Assembly: GCA_016858145.1 (NCBI GenBank)
Contig: JAEHOE010000174.1
Coordinates: forward strand, 62,001-126,000
Length of the DNA stretch: 64,000 nucleotides
Direction: 5' to 3'
From: Edaphochlamys debaryana
Lineage: Eukaryota > Chlorophyta > Chlorophyceae > Chlamydomonadales
Shown here: positions 43,675 through 55,421 of the stretch, piece by piece
Layout: each line of letters starts with the position of its first letter
Position numbering within the stretch: the stretch's first letter is position 1
Notes under the pieces: generated by a model
Seen by the model: only the letters and a program-made list of their open reading frames with translations
What the model was told of the DNA's origin: nothing
Databases searched by the model: none
Made by a program: the position numbers and the translations under genes

Positions 43675-46600
43675 TCACTTGGGGAACTCCCCGATCTCCG
43701 TTGCGCCCTTGAGCGGGGCGAAGGGCGCCTCCAGGCCCAGGCGGAAGGGCGCCAGCTGGGCCTCGCCGGAGCGGCCGCGCAGGCCTGGGGGGTGCGGGGG
43801 AGGGGGGGGACAGGAAGCGGGGAGGTCAGGCAGGCGGTCATGTGGGTCGCAGCTTTCACTGCTGGGGCTAGGAGCTGAGGGCGGCAGCTGGGCTTTTCCA
43901 GAGCGGCAGGGCTGGGCCGGCTGCGAAGAGCGGAAGATAAGTGGCGTGACAGAGGGACCAGGGGGAAGAAACCCAACTGGGCCGAGGTGGTTTGGAGTGG
44001 CGCAGCCCATGTGGGTCGCAGGGTCGGGGCACAGACGGGGTGGGGCGTGCATGCGTCATGTGGGTCGGGGCGCAGCAGATAGTTCGGGTTCTCGGGTAGC
44101 TACAGAGGTGGCAGCCTTCGGCTTGAGGCAGGCACGATAGCACCTGCCGAATGGTGCTCTGAACGCTGCAGCCTCGCGGGTGGGCCAAGACTCATGACTG
44201 CCACAGCCGTCGGGCCGCGGGACTGACTGACCTTTCGCCCACTCCATCCCACTCAACCCCAAGCCCCCCCACCTGCGATCTGGCGGGCGAGCGTGATGCC
44301 ACTGACGGCGGCGGACTGTGTGTGGGTGTGGGGGAGGGGGCCAGTTCAACAAGGGGTAAGGAGGGTGGAGCACTGAGGCAGGAGCCACTGAAAGAGGGGC
44401 TTGACGACACAAGGAGAAATCGGTGGGACGGCCCATGGCGGGGTCGGGCCCCGGCGGCCCCAGCGCCCACGCACCTGCAGGGAGCCGCCCGACAGCCAGT
44501 CCCCGCACACGCCCACCTGCAGCGAGAGAGGATGAGAGAGGGGGGCGGGGTTGGGGTCAGGTGGGGGAGCGGGAGAAGATGGGGGGCCAAAAGCGCAGCC
44601 CCACCGCCTTCGCATTTCCCCTCCCCTCCCTTTCCTTCCTCCCCTTTTTACCCCCTCCTCCACCCCCTCACCCGACTGTCCGGGTCCAGGATGCACGGCA
44701 CCCCGGGCGTGTTCCGGGGCAGCGCGGCGCCCCACAGCTGCACGCGCGTGAACACGTGCCGCGGCCAGGCCCCGCCCTGGCCCTTGGCCGCCCCCGTGGC
44801 CGCCTCCTTGAGGGCCGCCACCATCTCCTCCGCCACCTTGTCGGCCACGTCAGCAGGGATGTTCTCCTGAGGCACCTGCGGGGGTGTGGGAGCAAGAGAA
44901 AGCGAGGCGCGATGCGAGAGGTAAGAGGTGGAAAAAAATGGAGAGATGAGATACTTCCATATTGGAAAGGCGCGTGTACGGGGAAGAAGAAGTGATGTGG
45001 ACAACAAGGAGTCGGTGATCAGTACTGGTAGAAATGCGGTAGGTCGGCTGGGCCGCAATCACGCAACAAGTGCCGTACGACACCGCACAGTACGGCACGG
45101 TACGGCACGCACCTTGTTGGCCTGGCCGTACTCGTTGGTTGAGAATAGTGTCCAGCATTGCAGGCCCTCGGGGTTGTGGCTGGGGGGGGGGGAGGGGTTG
45201 GCAGATGGCAAGGGCAGGAATCACTACCCCATGCTGCTGGGCTAGAGCTTGACGAGCCTCGAGAGGGGGGGCCACCGTTTCCCGTGCTCACCGCCCCAAG
45301 CCACTGTGTGCACCGGGCATCCAGGCGTCACAGCCCCCCACCCCAACCAGAACTAAAGCCCGAAGCACCCCACCCCACCCCACCTGAGCCCCAACTTGGC
45401 CGTGTTGTTCCCCGCCCAGCTGAGTACGGGGCTGTTGCGGATGAAGGCGCCTGGGGGGGGGGAGGGAAGGGTGCGGGGCGGTACAGGGAGGGCATTAATG
45501 AGTCTCCATGGTGAGGGCTCCATCCCGCCCCACCCTGCCTCCGAGCACCACCGTTCGCCCTCCATCCGACGCAGACCCCAAAGCATGGGCCCGCCCCGCA
45601 CCCCCCCCCCCCCCCCAGCACCCACCCTCGAAGCCCACGGGCAGGGGCCCCTCGAAGGCTACCATGAGGGCCCACACGGCGCTCAGCCGCAGCCGCATCA
45701 GCTGCTCGGCGACCAGGGGGGCGCCTGGGGGGAGGGGGCGGGTGAGGGAGGGAGCGTGCGAAGGGGGGAAGGGTGAAAATTGAATGGCGGGAAGCGCAAG
45801 GGAACCAGAGGGGCGTGTGAGGGTGGCTATGCCGCCCCAACGCCGCTGCTCACCCGTGGGGCCGACCAGGCGGTTGGCGCACTTGCCGTTGTGGGCTGAG
45901 GGGGGAGGGGAGGGACGGAGGGACGGAGGGAGGGGGGAGGTGTTGATGGGGGGCGGGGTGGACGATGGGGGCGGGAGACAGGGGGGCCAGGGGACGGGCA
46001 GGGCGGTGGGGGCAGGTGCGGCGGGGTAACACAGCCGAGCCGCAAGCCGTCCGCGCTCCGGCGGCACGGTATGGTACGGCAGTACGACTCACCGATGACC
46101 ACCGCGTCGTACACGCCCTGGCCGCGTCCCTCGCCGCTCAGCACCCAGCCCCGCTCAACGTCCGCCTGGGGGGTGTGTGGAGGGGGGGGGGGGCAGTGGG
46201 TGGGCGGGTACCGGTGGGTGGTAGAGAGAAGAGGAAAGCAGATACCTGTACAAGCATGCTTCCGACACACACACAGGGTCGGACTCCCGGCTTTCGGTTC
46301 CGTATCTAAGGCCGGCTGGCTAATCACCGCGCCTGAGACTCCCAGGCTCATGCGAGCAGCCCTTCACACATAGGGCCGTGCTGAACGAGGCCGGTGCCGT
46401 GACCGCTTGGCGCCTTCGCTGCCCCCCGGAAGCACACGCACACATGCAAGCGTGATCTCCAACGCGGCAAGGCCCCGCCCCCCCCCCCCCCCACACCTGC
46501 ATCTTGCCCACCCAGCACGGCCGCCGGAACTCCACCAGCGCCTGACTGCCCGCTGCCAGGGCCTCGGCCTGAGGGGGGGGCAGGGGAGGGGGGAGAGGGG

Positions 46601-49600
46601 GAGAGGGGGGAAAGAGATGGGGAAAGGTGTGTGCTGGCCCTGCGGCGGTGCAGGTGATGTGCAAGGAAGCAGGTGGAGGAGAGTGAAGTCAGGGCGTAAG
46701 GCAGCAGCAGCATCTCCTCATCTCCCCCCGCCCCCACCTGTGCTTCCGCCAGCTCCCGCATGCCCCCCACCGCCAAGCCGCGTGCCGTGCCAACCATACA
46801 CATACCCCCCCCCCGCCCCAGCCCCCCGCCCCAGCCCCCCGCCCCCACCTGTGCTTCCGCCAGCTCCCGCATGCCCCCCCCCGCCAAGCCGCGTGCCGTG
46901 CCAACCATACACATACCCCCCCCCCCCCGCCCCAGCCCCCCGCCCCCACCTGCGCCTCCGCCAGCTCCCGCATGCCCCCCACCGCCACATAGCGGGGGGG
47001 CGAGGGGGGCAGCGGCCGGAAGGCCCCGCTGCCCGCATCCAGAGAGCCCACGGGCCCCGCCCACTCCTTGACCAGGCCTGGAGGGGAGTGGGGCGGGGTA
47101 GGGGTGGGGTGAGAAGGCGGCGAATGAAAAGGCGGGGGGAGAGGGTTACGCTGGAGCTGGGGCCAGGCCCTAGGCCCGAGGCAGGTGGACACACGGCTCG
47201 CCGAAGAAATCCCCGTGGCGGTTGGCTTCACTGCTTTTGCCCTCTCCTGAAGCATACATCCCCATCCCCAACTCGAACTCCCATTTCTCCCCCCCTCCCA
47301 CGGCCCCACCCGCTGCCAGCCGGTCGTCAACCCTGGGCAGGTGGGTCCTCCCAGCAGAGCAGTCCCAGGCCCCCACTCGCCACCACCCCATCCCCATCTC
47401 CCATCTCTCATCCCCCCCCACACACACGCACACACGGCCCCACCCGCTGCCAGCCAGTCGTCAACCCTGGGCAGGTGGGCCCTCCCAGCAGAGCAGTCCC
47501 AGGCCCCCACTCGCCACCACCCCATCCCCATCTCCCATCTCTCATCCCCCCCCCCACACACACGCACACACGGCCCCACCCGCTGCCAGCCAGTCGTCCA
47601 CCACCGCCTGGAAGAGGGGGTCTGGCGGGGGTGGGGTGGAGGGGTGGGGTGGAGGGTGTGAAGGGCTGCTCGGTGGAGGGTGTATGAAGCTGAGCGGGAG
47701 AGCGTTGGGTGGAGGGTGGGATGGAGGGGCAGAGCGGCGCAGGGCGCATAAGCAGAGGCCGCAGGATCGGAATCCAGGCCGCCCAGGCCCCATCCAGGCC
47801 CCATCCAGGCCCCATCCAGGCCCCATCCAGGCCCCATCCAGGCGCCCTCGGGCCCCACCCGTCACGGTGAAGAACTGGGCGGCGTGGTCGAACCTTCGAA
47901 GGGGAAAGGGGGGGGGGTAAAAGTAGACAGCGTGGGCCCCTCGGCAAGTCGGTGGCCTTTGGCCCGCTCCCCACCGGATCCCACCCATCTCCCGGCCCCC
48001 CATCTCCTCCCGCAAGCCCCGGTCGGCACGACCGGTCCCGTGCCGTGCCGCGATCTCACATACGGCTTCACGCCACACCCCTGCTGCAACTCGAGAATGC
48101 GAGCCGCCTCCATTACCGCGCCTTCCTCCCGCCCTACCGCCCCGCCCCCTGCACCCCGTCCCCACCTGAGCCCCGACAGCCCCGAACCCCCCGGCCGCGA
48201 TCCGCTGCCGTTCCCCGCCTTGAGCGAGGCCTCCCCCGAGGCACGGGTGGCCATGCGCCCGCCCACGCCGTGCTTGCCCGTGTCAAACACAGTGCTCCTG
48301 CGGGGGACGGGGGGGTGGGGATGGGTGGAGGGGCGGGCGGGAGGGGGGGAGGGGCGGGTTGGAAGGTGCGGGTACCGGTTGCGGGCTTGCGGGGCGGAGC
48401 GGCGGTGGGCGGCGGAGGGAGGCATCGGTGCTGTGCCTGCGCTGCTCAGGCACCGAGGCCAGGGGGGGGTTGCAAGGACGCCGAGGAGGATGCCGAGGCC
48501 AGGGGGGGGGTTACAAGGACGAGAGGGGAGCACACGCTGCATGCCTGGCCGTGAGTCAGACACCGGGGTCGAGGGCCATGGGGAGTGCCCAGGGCGTGGA
48601 CTGAGGGAGGGCTGCAGGGCGGGCCGCCGCACGCAGGGCGGGTCGCCGCCCTCTTCCCTGCCCCCTACACCACCCCCACCCCCAGCCCGGAACCCCCACC
48701 CCCACCCCCTCTCCCCCCACCGTATCCCCAGCCGTGCCAGCTCCCGGGCGCACGCCAGCCCCGACATGCCCCCCCCAATGATGGCCACTCGGGGCGCGGG
48801 GGGGAGCGGCTCGGACCAGCGGACCTGCGGGCGCGCGCGTGTGTGTATGCGGGAGTCAAGGGGGCGCAGGGAGCCGTCTGGAATGCCCCCCACTGCACGG
48901 TACCAAGACCCCTGATCACCCCACGTCCCTCCCCCCCTCCCGCGTAAAGACGCTCTCCCGCTTCTCAGCTTCAAACACCCCCCCTCCCCCCCCCCTCCTC
49001 GCCCCCCCTTGCCTGGTTGCTCCGGTCCACCTCGTGCCGGTGCCAGCTGTTGCGGTACCCCATGGCCTGGGGGGGGAAAGGAAAGGGGGCAGGGGACAGG
49101 TACGGGTTTGGGTGGTGTTGTTGTTGTTTGGGTGGGGGTAAGGGGGCTCCACAGGTCAGGCTCGCGCCGGCTTGCGGAGACCGGTGCGAACCGCAGGCAG
49201 GGCCCCGAGCCCCGACCGCCTTTGACGGCAACCACGGGGCGGGCCTGTGTGGACCCAGCCCACCCAGCAGCGGACCACCCGGTTGCGGCTCCCCCCGTGG
49301 CGCCTGGTCGTCCTCCCTTTTGTAGCCTCCCCCCTTCCCGGTCGCTTACAGTGACCCGTTCGCTGCCCGGCCGGCCGCCTTGGCTGGCCCCGGCCCCGAG
49401 GAGGCTCCTCCTCACATGTGCAGCGCCCCGTGCTGTGGTTTGGTCCTCGTTCAGCCCTGAATGCAACGGGTCGCCTACCTAGTGGCTAGCCCGATCATCA
49501 CCCAAACGCCCCCGCGCCCACCCCCACCCGTCCCCACCACAACCCCCACCTTGCGTGCCCGGTCTACCGGGTCCGCCACGAGCCGCTCACCGCCCCGGCC

Positions 49601-49969
49601 CCCGCCCCGGCCCCCGCCACCTCCGCCGCGGCCGCCGCCACCACGACCGCGCCCTCCGTCCGGGCCCGGGCGGGAGGGGCGGGGTGCCTGGGTGGGTGCG
49701 GATGGCGTCGCGACAGAATCCGCCGATGGCCGCATCGTCGGCACAGGCGCCGCTGGTCGCGTCGCGCCCCCCGATGCAGTAGCGAGTGGCTTTGGCGTGG
49801 GCGTTGGGAGTGCTGCGCCGGCGGGCTGACCGGCAGGCGTGGCACCAGCGCCGCGCATCGCCGCGCAACGGGTCGCGGGGAGGATTGTGTGGTCACTGGC
49901 ACGTCGGAGACTGGCCGAGCTCGTCGCCCGTGCTAGATTAATGATCTTGCAGTAGCTGTGCATCAGCAT
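43675..49969 (-). CDS. FAD-dependent amine-oxidase/renalase-like oxidoreductase
   Basis: Seventeen exons, 577 residues, all phases agree: 49550-49969, 49013-49066, 48721-48824, 48166-48297, 47859-47893, 47580-47621, 46950-47077, 46497-46568, 46093-46165, 45854-45895, 45626-45724, 45384-45450, 45113-45179, 44672-44875, 44475-44516, 44273-44315, 43675-43784. A Rossmann FAD-binding motif, RVAIIGGGMSGLACARELA (GGGMSG 175-180), is followed by VFDTGKHGVGGRMATR and FDHAAQFFTV, typical of renalase-like flavoproteins. Further landmarks are YDAVVIAHNGKCANRL and, near the end, CGDWLSGGSLQSAAVSG, the usual C-terminal FAD contact. Residues 1-140 are Ala/Thr/Ser-rich with a Gly-Arg run (GGGRGGGGGG) and probably contain an organelle transit peptide. 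Substrate unknown. Intron 2 has a GC donor (caaccag then gcaagg). Head to head with the CRAL-TRIO gene. Confidence 0.92.
46293..46333 (-). repeat. Dispersed intronic repeat, copy C
   Basis: Reverse complement of the core at 8051-8085 and 22577-22616. It lies in intron 8 of the flavoprotein gene, antisense in plus-strand terms. Confidence 0.85.
46736..46920 (-). repeat. Two copies of flavoprotein exon-7 donor junction
   Basis: The real exon-7 end (plus strand tccgccagctcccgcatgcc at about 46958-46977) recurs at about 46745-46764 and 46857-46876. Each copy keeps the flanking donor (cacctg) and the exon bases for GMRELAEAQ. The two intron copies also share gccgtgccaaccatacacat, so a unit of about 110 bases was itself repeated. 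Confidence 0.9.
47302..47480 (-). repeat. Two copies of flavoprotein exon-6 donor junction
   Basis: The real exon-6 end (plus strand ccacccgctgccagccagtc near 47577-47596) recurs near 47306 and 47440. The copies are joined by gtcaaccctgggcaggtggg and continue through cagcagagcagtcccaggcc. Exon bases for DDWLAAG and the GTGGGG donor are kept. Confidence 0.9.
47783..47842. repeat. 11-bp tandem repeat (CAGGCCCCATC)n
   Basis: Five to six units just inside intron 5 of the flavoprotein gene, close to the donor of the 35-base micro-exon 47859-47893. Confidence 0.92.
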
Positions 49970-50341
49970 CGGGGGTCAGAGCTGCGGGGCTGGGGGTTGC
50001 GCGAGGTCGGGTTCCCGAGCGTCCGGCGTGGAAAGTGCCCGCATGCCGGATGGCCCTTGTGCCGCCGCGCGCCCGCTGTGCCACAAGAACTTCTACTTTA
50101 GCGTGAGGTTACTGCTTCCACCCCTATTTGCTATCTTTCCTTTGGTGAGCGCCAGTGAGAACCCTCGCTGTCCCACTTCCCGAGTCCGCTTGAGCCTTCC
50201 AATGACCCGCACGGGTCGCTAAACTGTAGACTTGAAGTTGATTGAGGCAATCTACGGAGGCGCGTCGCTGGGTTTGCCGATGGCCTCGGCCTAGAGAGCT
50301 GGCCTGGACCCGCTTAAGGGTAACGGCCATCACCAGGCACG
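49970..50341. promoter_or_regulatory. Bidirectional promoter region, flavoprotein / CRAL-TRIO genes
   Basis: 372 bases between divergent start codons, the shortest such region in the window. A small frame at 50043-50102 ends at a good donor (tttagc then gtgagg) and could be an alternative first exon of the plus-strand gene. Confidence 0.5.
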
Positions 50342-53300
50342 ATGTTCGGCCTACTTGGCAAGGTAAGCAGCCGCGGCCGTGTCGGCTCCAGCGCTGGCGG
50401 GCAAGGATGCCGACGAAGCGGTTCGACAGCATGCCACCGCGCGGAGCGACAGCGGGCGCGAACGTGACTGCATAGCGTACCTTGCGAGCCCAGTAGCACG
50501 CCAGCGTGGGAGCCGAGGTGGCGCCGGCGAGCATCCCTGGTCAGCTCCTTGGCCTCAGCGGCTTGGCTACGGGCACCACGCAGCTGCCGGGGTCCGCTCG
50601 TGTGGTACACCGTGCAGTTTCAGGCCTCGCCTAGTCGCCAGAGCCCCAACGCAAAACCTGCTTGCACATCCCTGTTGGGACATGCCCACCAGCAGCCACC
50701 TCCTCAGACGGACTCACCCCCGGCACGGGTTCCACCCGTATCTCTCACTGCCACTGCCTTACAATGACGGCTAGCTGACCCGTAGCCCAGCACCCGGGCC
50801 CCACACACGTCCCGTGAGGTCCTCTCCCCAGCCTCTGCCTTCCTTAGCCTTAGCAGCAGTCCCCGCCACCCCCAGCCACACCTCCCGCACCCCCCCGCAA
50901 CCCCCCCGCAACCCACCTCCACCCCCTGCGATTCGTACCCCCGCCGTACGCAGATCCTGCTGCTGGGCGCGGCCCGGCACTTCGCCAAGCGCTCCACGGC
51001 CGCCGTGGAGACCGCGGCGCTGGTGCTGGTCCTCAACGAGAGGCGCCTGGGGCGGGGGCCCAAGCGCGACCTCCTGCTCCGGGCCGCACACGACATCGTG
51101 GTACCCGCGGCCGTGATCAAGGTGCGGTTGTGTGTTGGTGCAAGGGGTGGAAGAGAGAAAACTGGAAGACAGCGTGTGGACGTTGGATGAAGGGAGGGTG
51201 TGTGAGGCCGCGCTCGACGTGGTGGTGCCGGCGGCAGTGATTAAGGTTTGTCGGGGGCTGAGAGTTTGCATTCGATGAGGGACCATGCCGGAGGGGCGGG
51301 TGCGGAGGGCCGCGGACAGCGTGGGACCTGTGGCAAGCGGAGCGAGAGTTGGCCGCTGAATGTAGCGTTGTCAACGCGCGCGCGTCAGCCGGCTGTGGTG
51401 CCGGAGGCGGGCCAGGGGCACACTTGACGGCGTCATCGTCGGGGCAAGACGGAGGGCACGACGGGACACTCTGCGGGGCTCATACCGACCTGCCCTTTCC
51501 CTTCCCCCTTCGCCCCTCGCCCCTCGCCGTGGCAGGTCGTGCGCCTGTGCAAGCGCCTGGCGGGAGGCGGAGGGCCGCGCCGCCCCGGGCCCGGGTTCGG
51601 CCCACTCGGGCCCCTGGGCCTGGCGGCGCAGCCCGGTACGGCGCCCATGGCGGCGGAGGAGGCGGCGGCGGCGGCGGCCGAGGGCGGCGCTGACGCGGGC
51701 GACCCGCTGGCGGCGGCGGCTGTGGGGGCGGTGGCGGTGCCGCAGTTCAAGCGGCAGCTTCCGGCCATGCCCCGGCCCGTGCCCAAGCTGGAGTGGGGGC
51801 TGCTGCAGGTGGGGGTGGGGGTGGGGGGCAATAGGGGGGAGGGGGAAGGGGGGAGACATGAAAGAAGCTGGCTTTAGACGGGGTTGAGGGATGAGGGGGA
51901 GCAGGGAAGGAGGGGGTGGGGTGGGTGCCCAAGCTGGAGTGGGGGCTGCAGCAGGTGGGGGGCAGTGGGGGTGGAGAAGGCGAGGGGAGGGGAAAGGAAG
52001 GAGGGGAGAGGGAGGGGTTTGAGGTGGAAGGGTGTGTGGGCGGAGGCTGGCAGGGAGGGGAAGGGCAGGGAGGACAATGGGCAATGGCAAGGGGGCCTCG
52101 AGGCATCACGCGGGGACCCTTCACACGCATGCCAGCGCAGCCGCCACCGATTCCGCTCAGCTTCAAACAAGCCCCCCCTTCCCCCTTCCCCCCTCCCCCC
52201 AGATCCCCGAGGTCGCCCCCGAGTACGAGGGATGGGTGGCCGTACTGCGCAACGTGGGTGCGGGGGGGGGGGCAGGAGAGGGGGGGATGGGGGGAGGGGC
52301 TGTTGGGGAGATGGGAGGGTGCGGTCTTGGGTGACAGAGCCAGGCGCGGAAGGTAGGGTCTAGAGGGGGAGCCTCAGGGAGCCTCCGGTTGGTCCTTTCC
52401 ACGAATCCTGGAGAGCGGATCGCGAGCCGTGGGCTCTCGGGGGGTGGGGTTTCCTCAGGCCTTGGCTGTCCATATGCGGCAGGGATCCTGTGCGGGGGAC
52501 CCAGACAGTCGACCGTGCGGGCGCTGCCTTGAAGGCTCCACGCCCTCCACGCCCACTGCGCTTCACGCCCCGCACGCCCCGCACGCCCCCGCCCCCAGGT
52601 GATGGCCCAGCAGAACCTGCGCCTGCCCCCCGGCTTCGACCCGGACGGCCTGGAGCTGACCCGCTACCTGCTCTACTGCGGCCTGCTGGCGGTGGGGGTG
52701 GGGGGGAGGGGGGCGGACTGGACCTCTGGGTTTGGACAAAAGCGGAGAAACGGAGGAGGGAGCGGGGCGGGATAGGGCGGGCGCGGGCGGAGAAGCCCTC
52801 CCTAATCACCCCTCCACGCCTCCCCGCCCCCACCGCTGCACCCCCCCCCCCAGGCCAAGAACCCCCAGGACGCGCTCCGGGCTGTGGCCGCCACTGCGGT
52901 GCGGGTGACGGGCACCCTCAACTGGAGGGCCGAGTACCCCTTCATGGCGCCCGCGGAGTTCAAGGTGGGGGGGAGGAGGGGGGGTAACAGCTCGGGGGTA
53001 ACGGGGTGAAGTGCGTGTGGGTTTGTGCCACGTCACGCGTGCGCTTGCGCGACGAAGGGGCGGGGATGCCCCTTGGCGGAGACGACGCGTGGGCCGGGGG
53101 CTTGGCAACCGGGGGGTATTCAATTGGTCGAGTGGTTGCTTGCAATGCCCGCTTGCTTGATCCCTGAGGACGCTGACCCGCCCCACCGGCCCTCCGCCAA
53201 ACCCTGCTCCTGACCCCTGCGCTGCCCCCACTCCCTCGCCCCCCGCTTCCCCCTCCAGGAGTGGGAGGACGTGACCTGGTGGGAGGGCCCCGACGAGGAC

Positions 53301-55421
53301 GGCACCATGTGGCTGCACATGCACCTGCCGGTGGGGGGGGCGGAGGGGTGATGGAGGGGGGAAACGTGTGTGTATGGGCGTGCCGTGGGGGGGCGGGGGG
53401 TAGAGGACGGCACCATGTGGCTGCCAGTGGTTGGAGAGCCGGTATGGACCCACCCCCCAAGGGCCCCATCCAATCCCCATCCAATAAGGCACCATCCACC
53501 AACCAACCAACCAACCATTCCCTGCTTCCTCGCAGGCCGCCGTGAAGCGCTGCAGCCGCGGCGAGGGGCGGCAGTGCATCCAGGGTAAGGCCCGTGCCGT
53601 ACCTGTATACTGCTGCCCAGCTTCCGTACTGCCGTACCTCCGTGCCCGCACCCACACGCGCTCAACCCCTCCGGCCCCATCCTGCTCCATTCCCATCCCG
53701 CCCCCATGCAGCCATTATTAGTCAGCTGGAGTACTGCACACGTGTCATGCTGGTCGGGCAGGCGGCGGCGGACGCGGCGGCGCGCATGGCGGCGGCGGCG
53801 GCCGCCGCGGCGGTGGCGCGGGCGGAGGTGACGGCGGCCTACTCGGCAACGTGAGGGCGGCGGGATGGGGAGGGGTGGGTGGTGGGCAAGAGGAAAGACG
53901 GGCAGGGGGGAAGAGGTGGGGGCAAGGGGGCGCGAGCGGCCAAAATCAATGTGTGTTCAAACGCCCTCGCCATTGTTGCCCATGATCTTGTCTGCAGGGA
54001 GGACGAGATAGCGGCAGCCGCCGCCAACCAGAAGCGGAGAGCCAAGCTAGGGCTCGGAACCGTTAGCGACGTGGGCGGCCGCCACCGCCGCGGGCCGCTG
54101 GACGGGACAAGCGGCGGCGGGGCGGCAACCGCCAACGGCCAACCAGTCTTCCGGTTGGACGACCGCATCCGTGTGGTGGTGGTTGGAACTGGATCCAACG
54201 TACGGCAGTCGCTGCGGCTGTTCCCGCTGCTGAGGGACTTCGCCCGCCTCGTGCAGCGGCACTACCCGGGGCGGCTGCGGGTGGGTGGATCTGGGATCCT
54301 GGATCTCTCTTGGGTGGGCTAGTTGGGCTAAGTGGAAACAGATCCAACTGCACGGAGCGAGAAGCATGCGGGCGGTAAGGGCCGCGGGCATGCGTGAGGA
54401 CGGACGGCCAGGGCCCCCGGCGACTCAGGTTGGCTGGGCGAGGCGGCGTTCTGAGGGGAGCGCGGAACCAGTTGGAGGAGGAGGCTTGAATGCGGCTGGA
54501 ACTGGAGGGCTTTGCGCTGGGGTGCTTGAAACGCTGCCCCGACCCAACCCCCAACCAACCAACCCTCCCCCCCCACCCCCCCAGGCCATGTACCTGGCCG
54601 ACATGCCCCGCGGCGCCCGCATGGGCATCTCCATGGTGCTCAACCTGCTCTCCGCGGAGACGAGGCAGAAGGTCAAGGTGGGTGGGGGGGCAGATGGCCA
54701 ACACAACAGCGATTCGTTCCCGCGTGTCGTTTTCCCACTCCTCAACCAACCCCAACCCCCGACCGTCTCTTGACGCCCCAGGTGTGCAAGGTGGAGGACC
54801 TGCCCGACTCGATCGCATCCGCCCTCATGGCACGCGAGGCGCAGCTACGGGAAGCCGCCAGTACGGCATCCCAGCTGAGCCACGTGGCGCCGCCGCCGTC
54901 CACGCCGCCGCCGGGCCCCGCCACGCCGCCCCGGCTGGCGGCGGTGGGCGCTCGCCTGGCGGCGCCGCCGTCGTGCGGGCACAGCGAGATCGAGTCCGAC
55001 CACGAGACGCTGTACGGCGACGTGCACGAGCTGTACGGCACGCGGAACGTGTACGACGCGCACGGCGTGTACGCCGGCGGCGGCGCGACGAGCGGGGCTG
55101 GCGGGCGGCTGGCGGCGGTGCTGCGGCGGCCCGGGCAGGGGCTGGTGGCGCTGCTGGTGAGGGTCCTGCCGGCGCTGCTGGCGACGGCGCTGGCCGCCAT
55201 GGCCTGCCTCACATACCAGGTGGGGCCCGTGGTGGGCCCGGGGTTGGGCCCGAGGGTGGGCCTGGGGTGGCCCGGGGTGGGGCGGGAAGGCGGTGCAGAC
55301 TTTGCGTCGAGAGAAGAGGGAGGGGAGGTTCCTGGGTTTTAGGCTCGTGGCGTGTGGGTACCACGACCCCACCCCCCACCCCGCTTCACCACCCCCGCAG
55401 GCCATGCTTGCTCGGCCCTGA
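50342..55421 (+). CDS. CRAL-TRIO (SEC14-like) lipid-transfer protein with C-terminal helix
   Basis: Thirteen exons, 603 residues, phases agree: 50342-50362, 50954-51121, 51536-51808, 52203-52253, 52599-52691, 52854-52964, 53259-53330, 53536-53584, 53712-53850, 53998-54280, 54585-54677, 54782-55219, 55401-55421. SEC14-type proteins bind and exchange phospholipids or other lipids. The N-lobe motif is seen at DPDGLELTRYLLYCGLLAAK and TLNWRAEYPF; the lipid-binding lobe at FARLVQRHYPGRLRAMYLAD and ETRQKVKVCKVEDLPDSI. Two Ala-rich insertions interrupt the lobes (about residues 95-125 and 295-320). The tail is unusual: a Pro/Ala-rich, Tyr-rich stretch (LYGDVHELYGTRNVYDAHGV), then a hydrophobic helix (about 571-597), suggesting tail anchoring. 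Exon 1 (MFGLLGK) is the least certain part. Confidence 0.83.
51219..51250 (+). repeat. Diverged copy of CRAL-TRIO exon-2 donor junction
   Basis: gacgtggtggtgccggcggc then agtgattaaggttt mirrors the exon end gacatcgtggtacccgcggc then cgtgatcaaggtgc at about 51092-51125. About 80% identical, the most decayed of the clear copies. Confidence 0.75.
51927..51965 (+). repeat. Copy of CRAL-TRIO exon-3 donor junction
   Basis: gtgcccaagctggagtgggg then gctgcagcaggtgggg repeats the real exon end at about 51779-51813, with one base changed. Confidence 0.9.
53404..53424 (+). repeat. Copy of CRAL-TRIO exon-7 end
   Basis: gaggacggcaccatgtggct repeats coding bases for EDGTMWL from the end of exon 7 at about 53296-53315, followed by diverged sequence. 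The spacer contains gtgtgtgtatgggcg, as in the VWA introns. Confidence 0.75.

Noticed and set aside
50043..50102. Short frame MPDGPCAAARPLCHKNFYFS with a GTGAGG donor
   Set aside because: Phase would fit the CRAL-TRIO second exon, but the ATG at 50342 with an AAG|GTAAGC donor is closer to consensus. Kept only as an alternative first exon.
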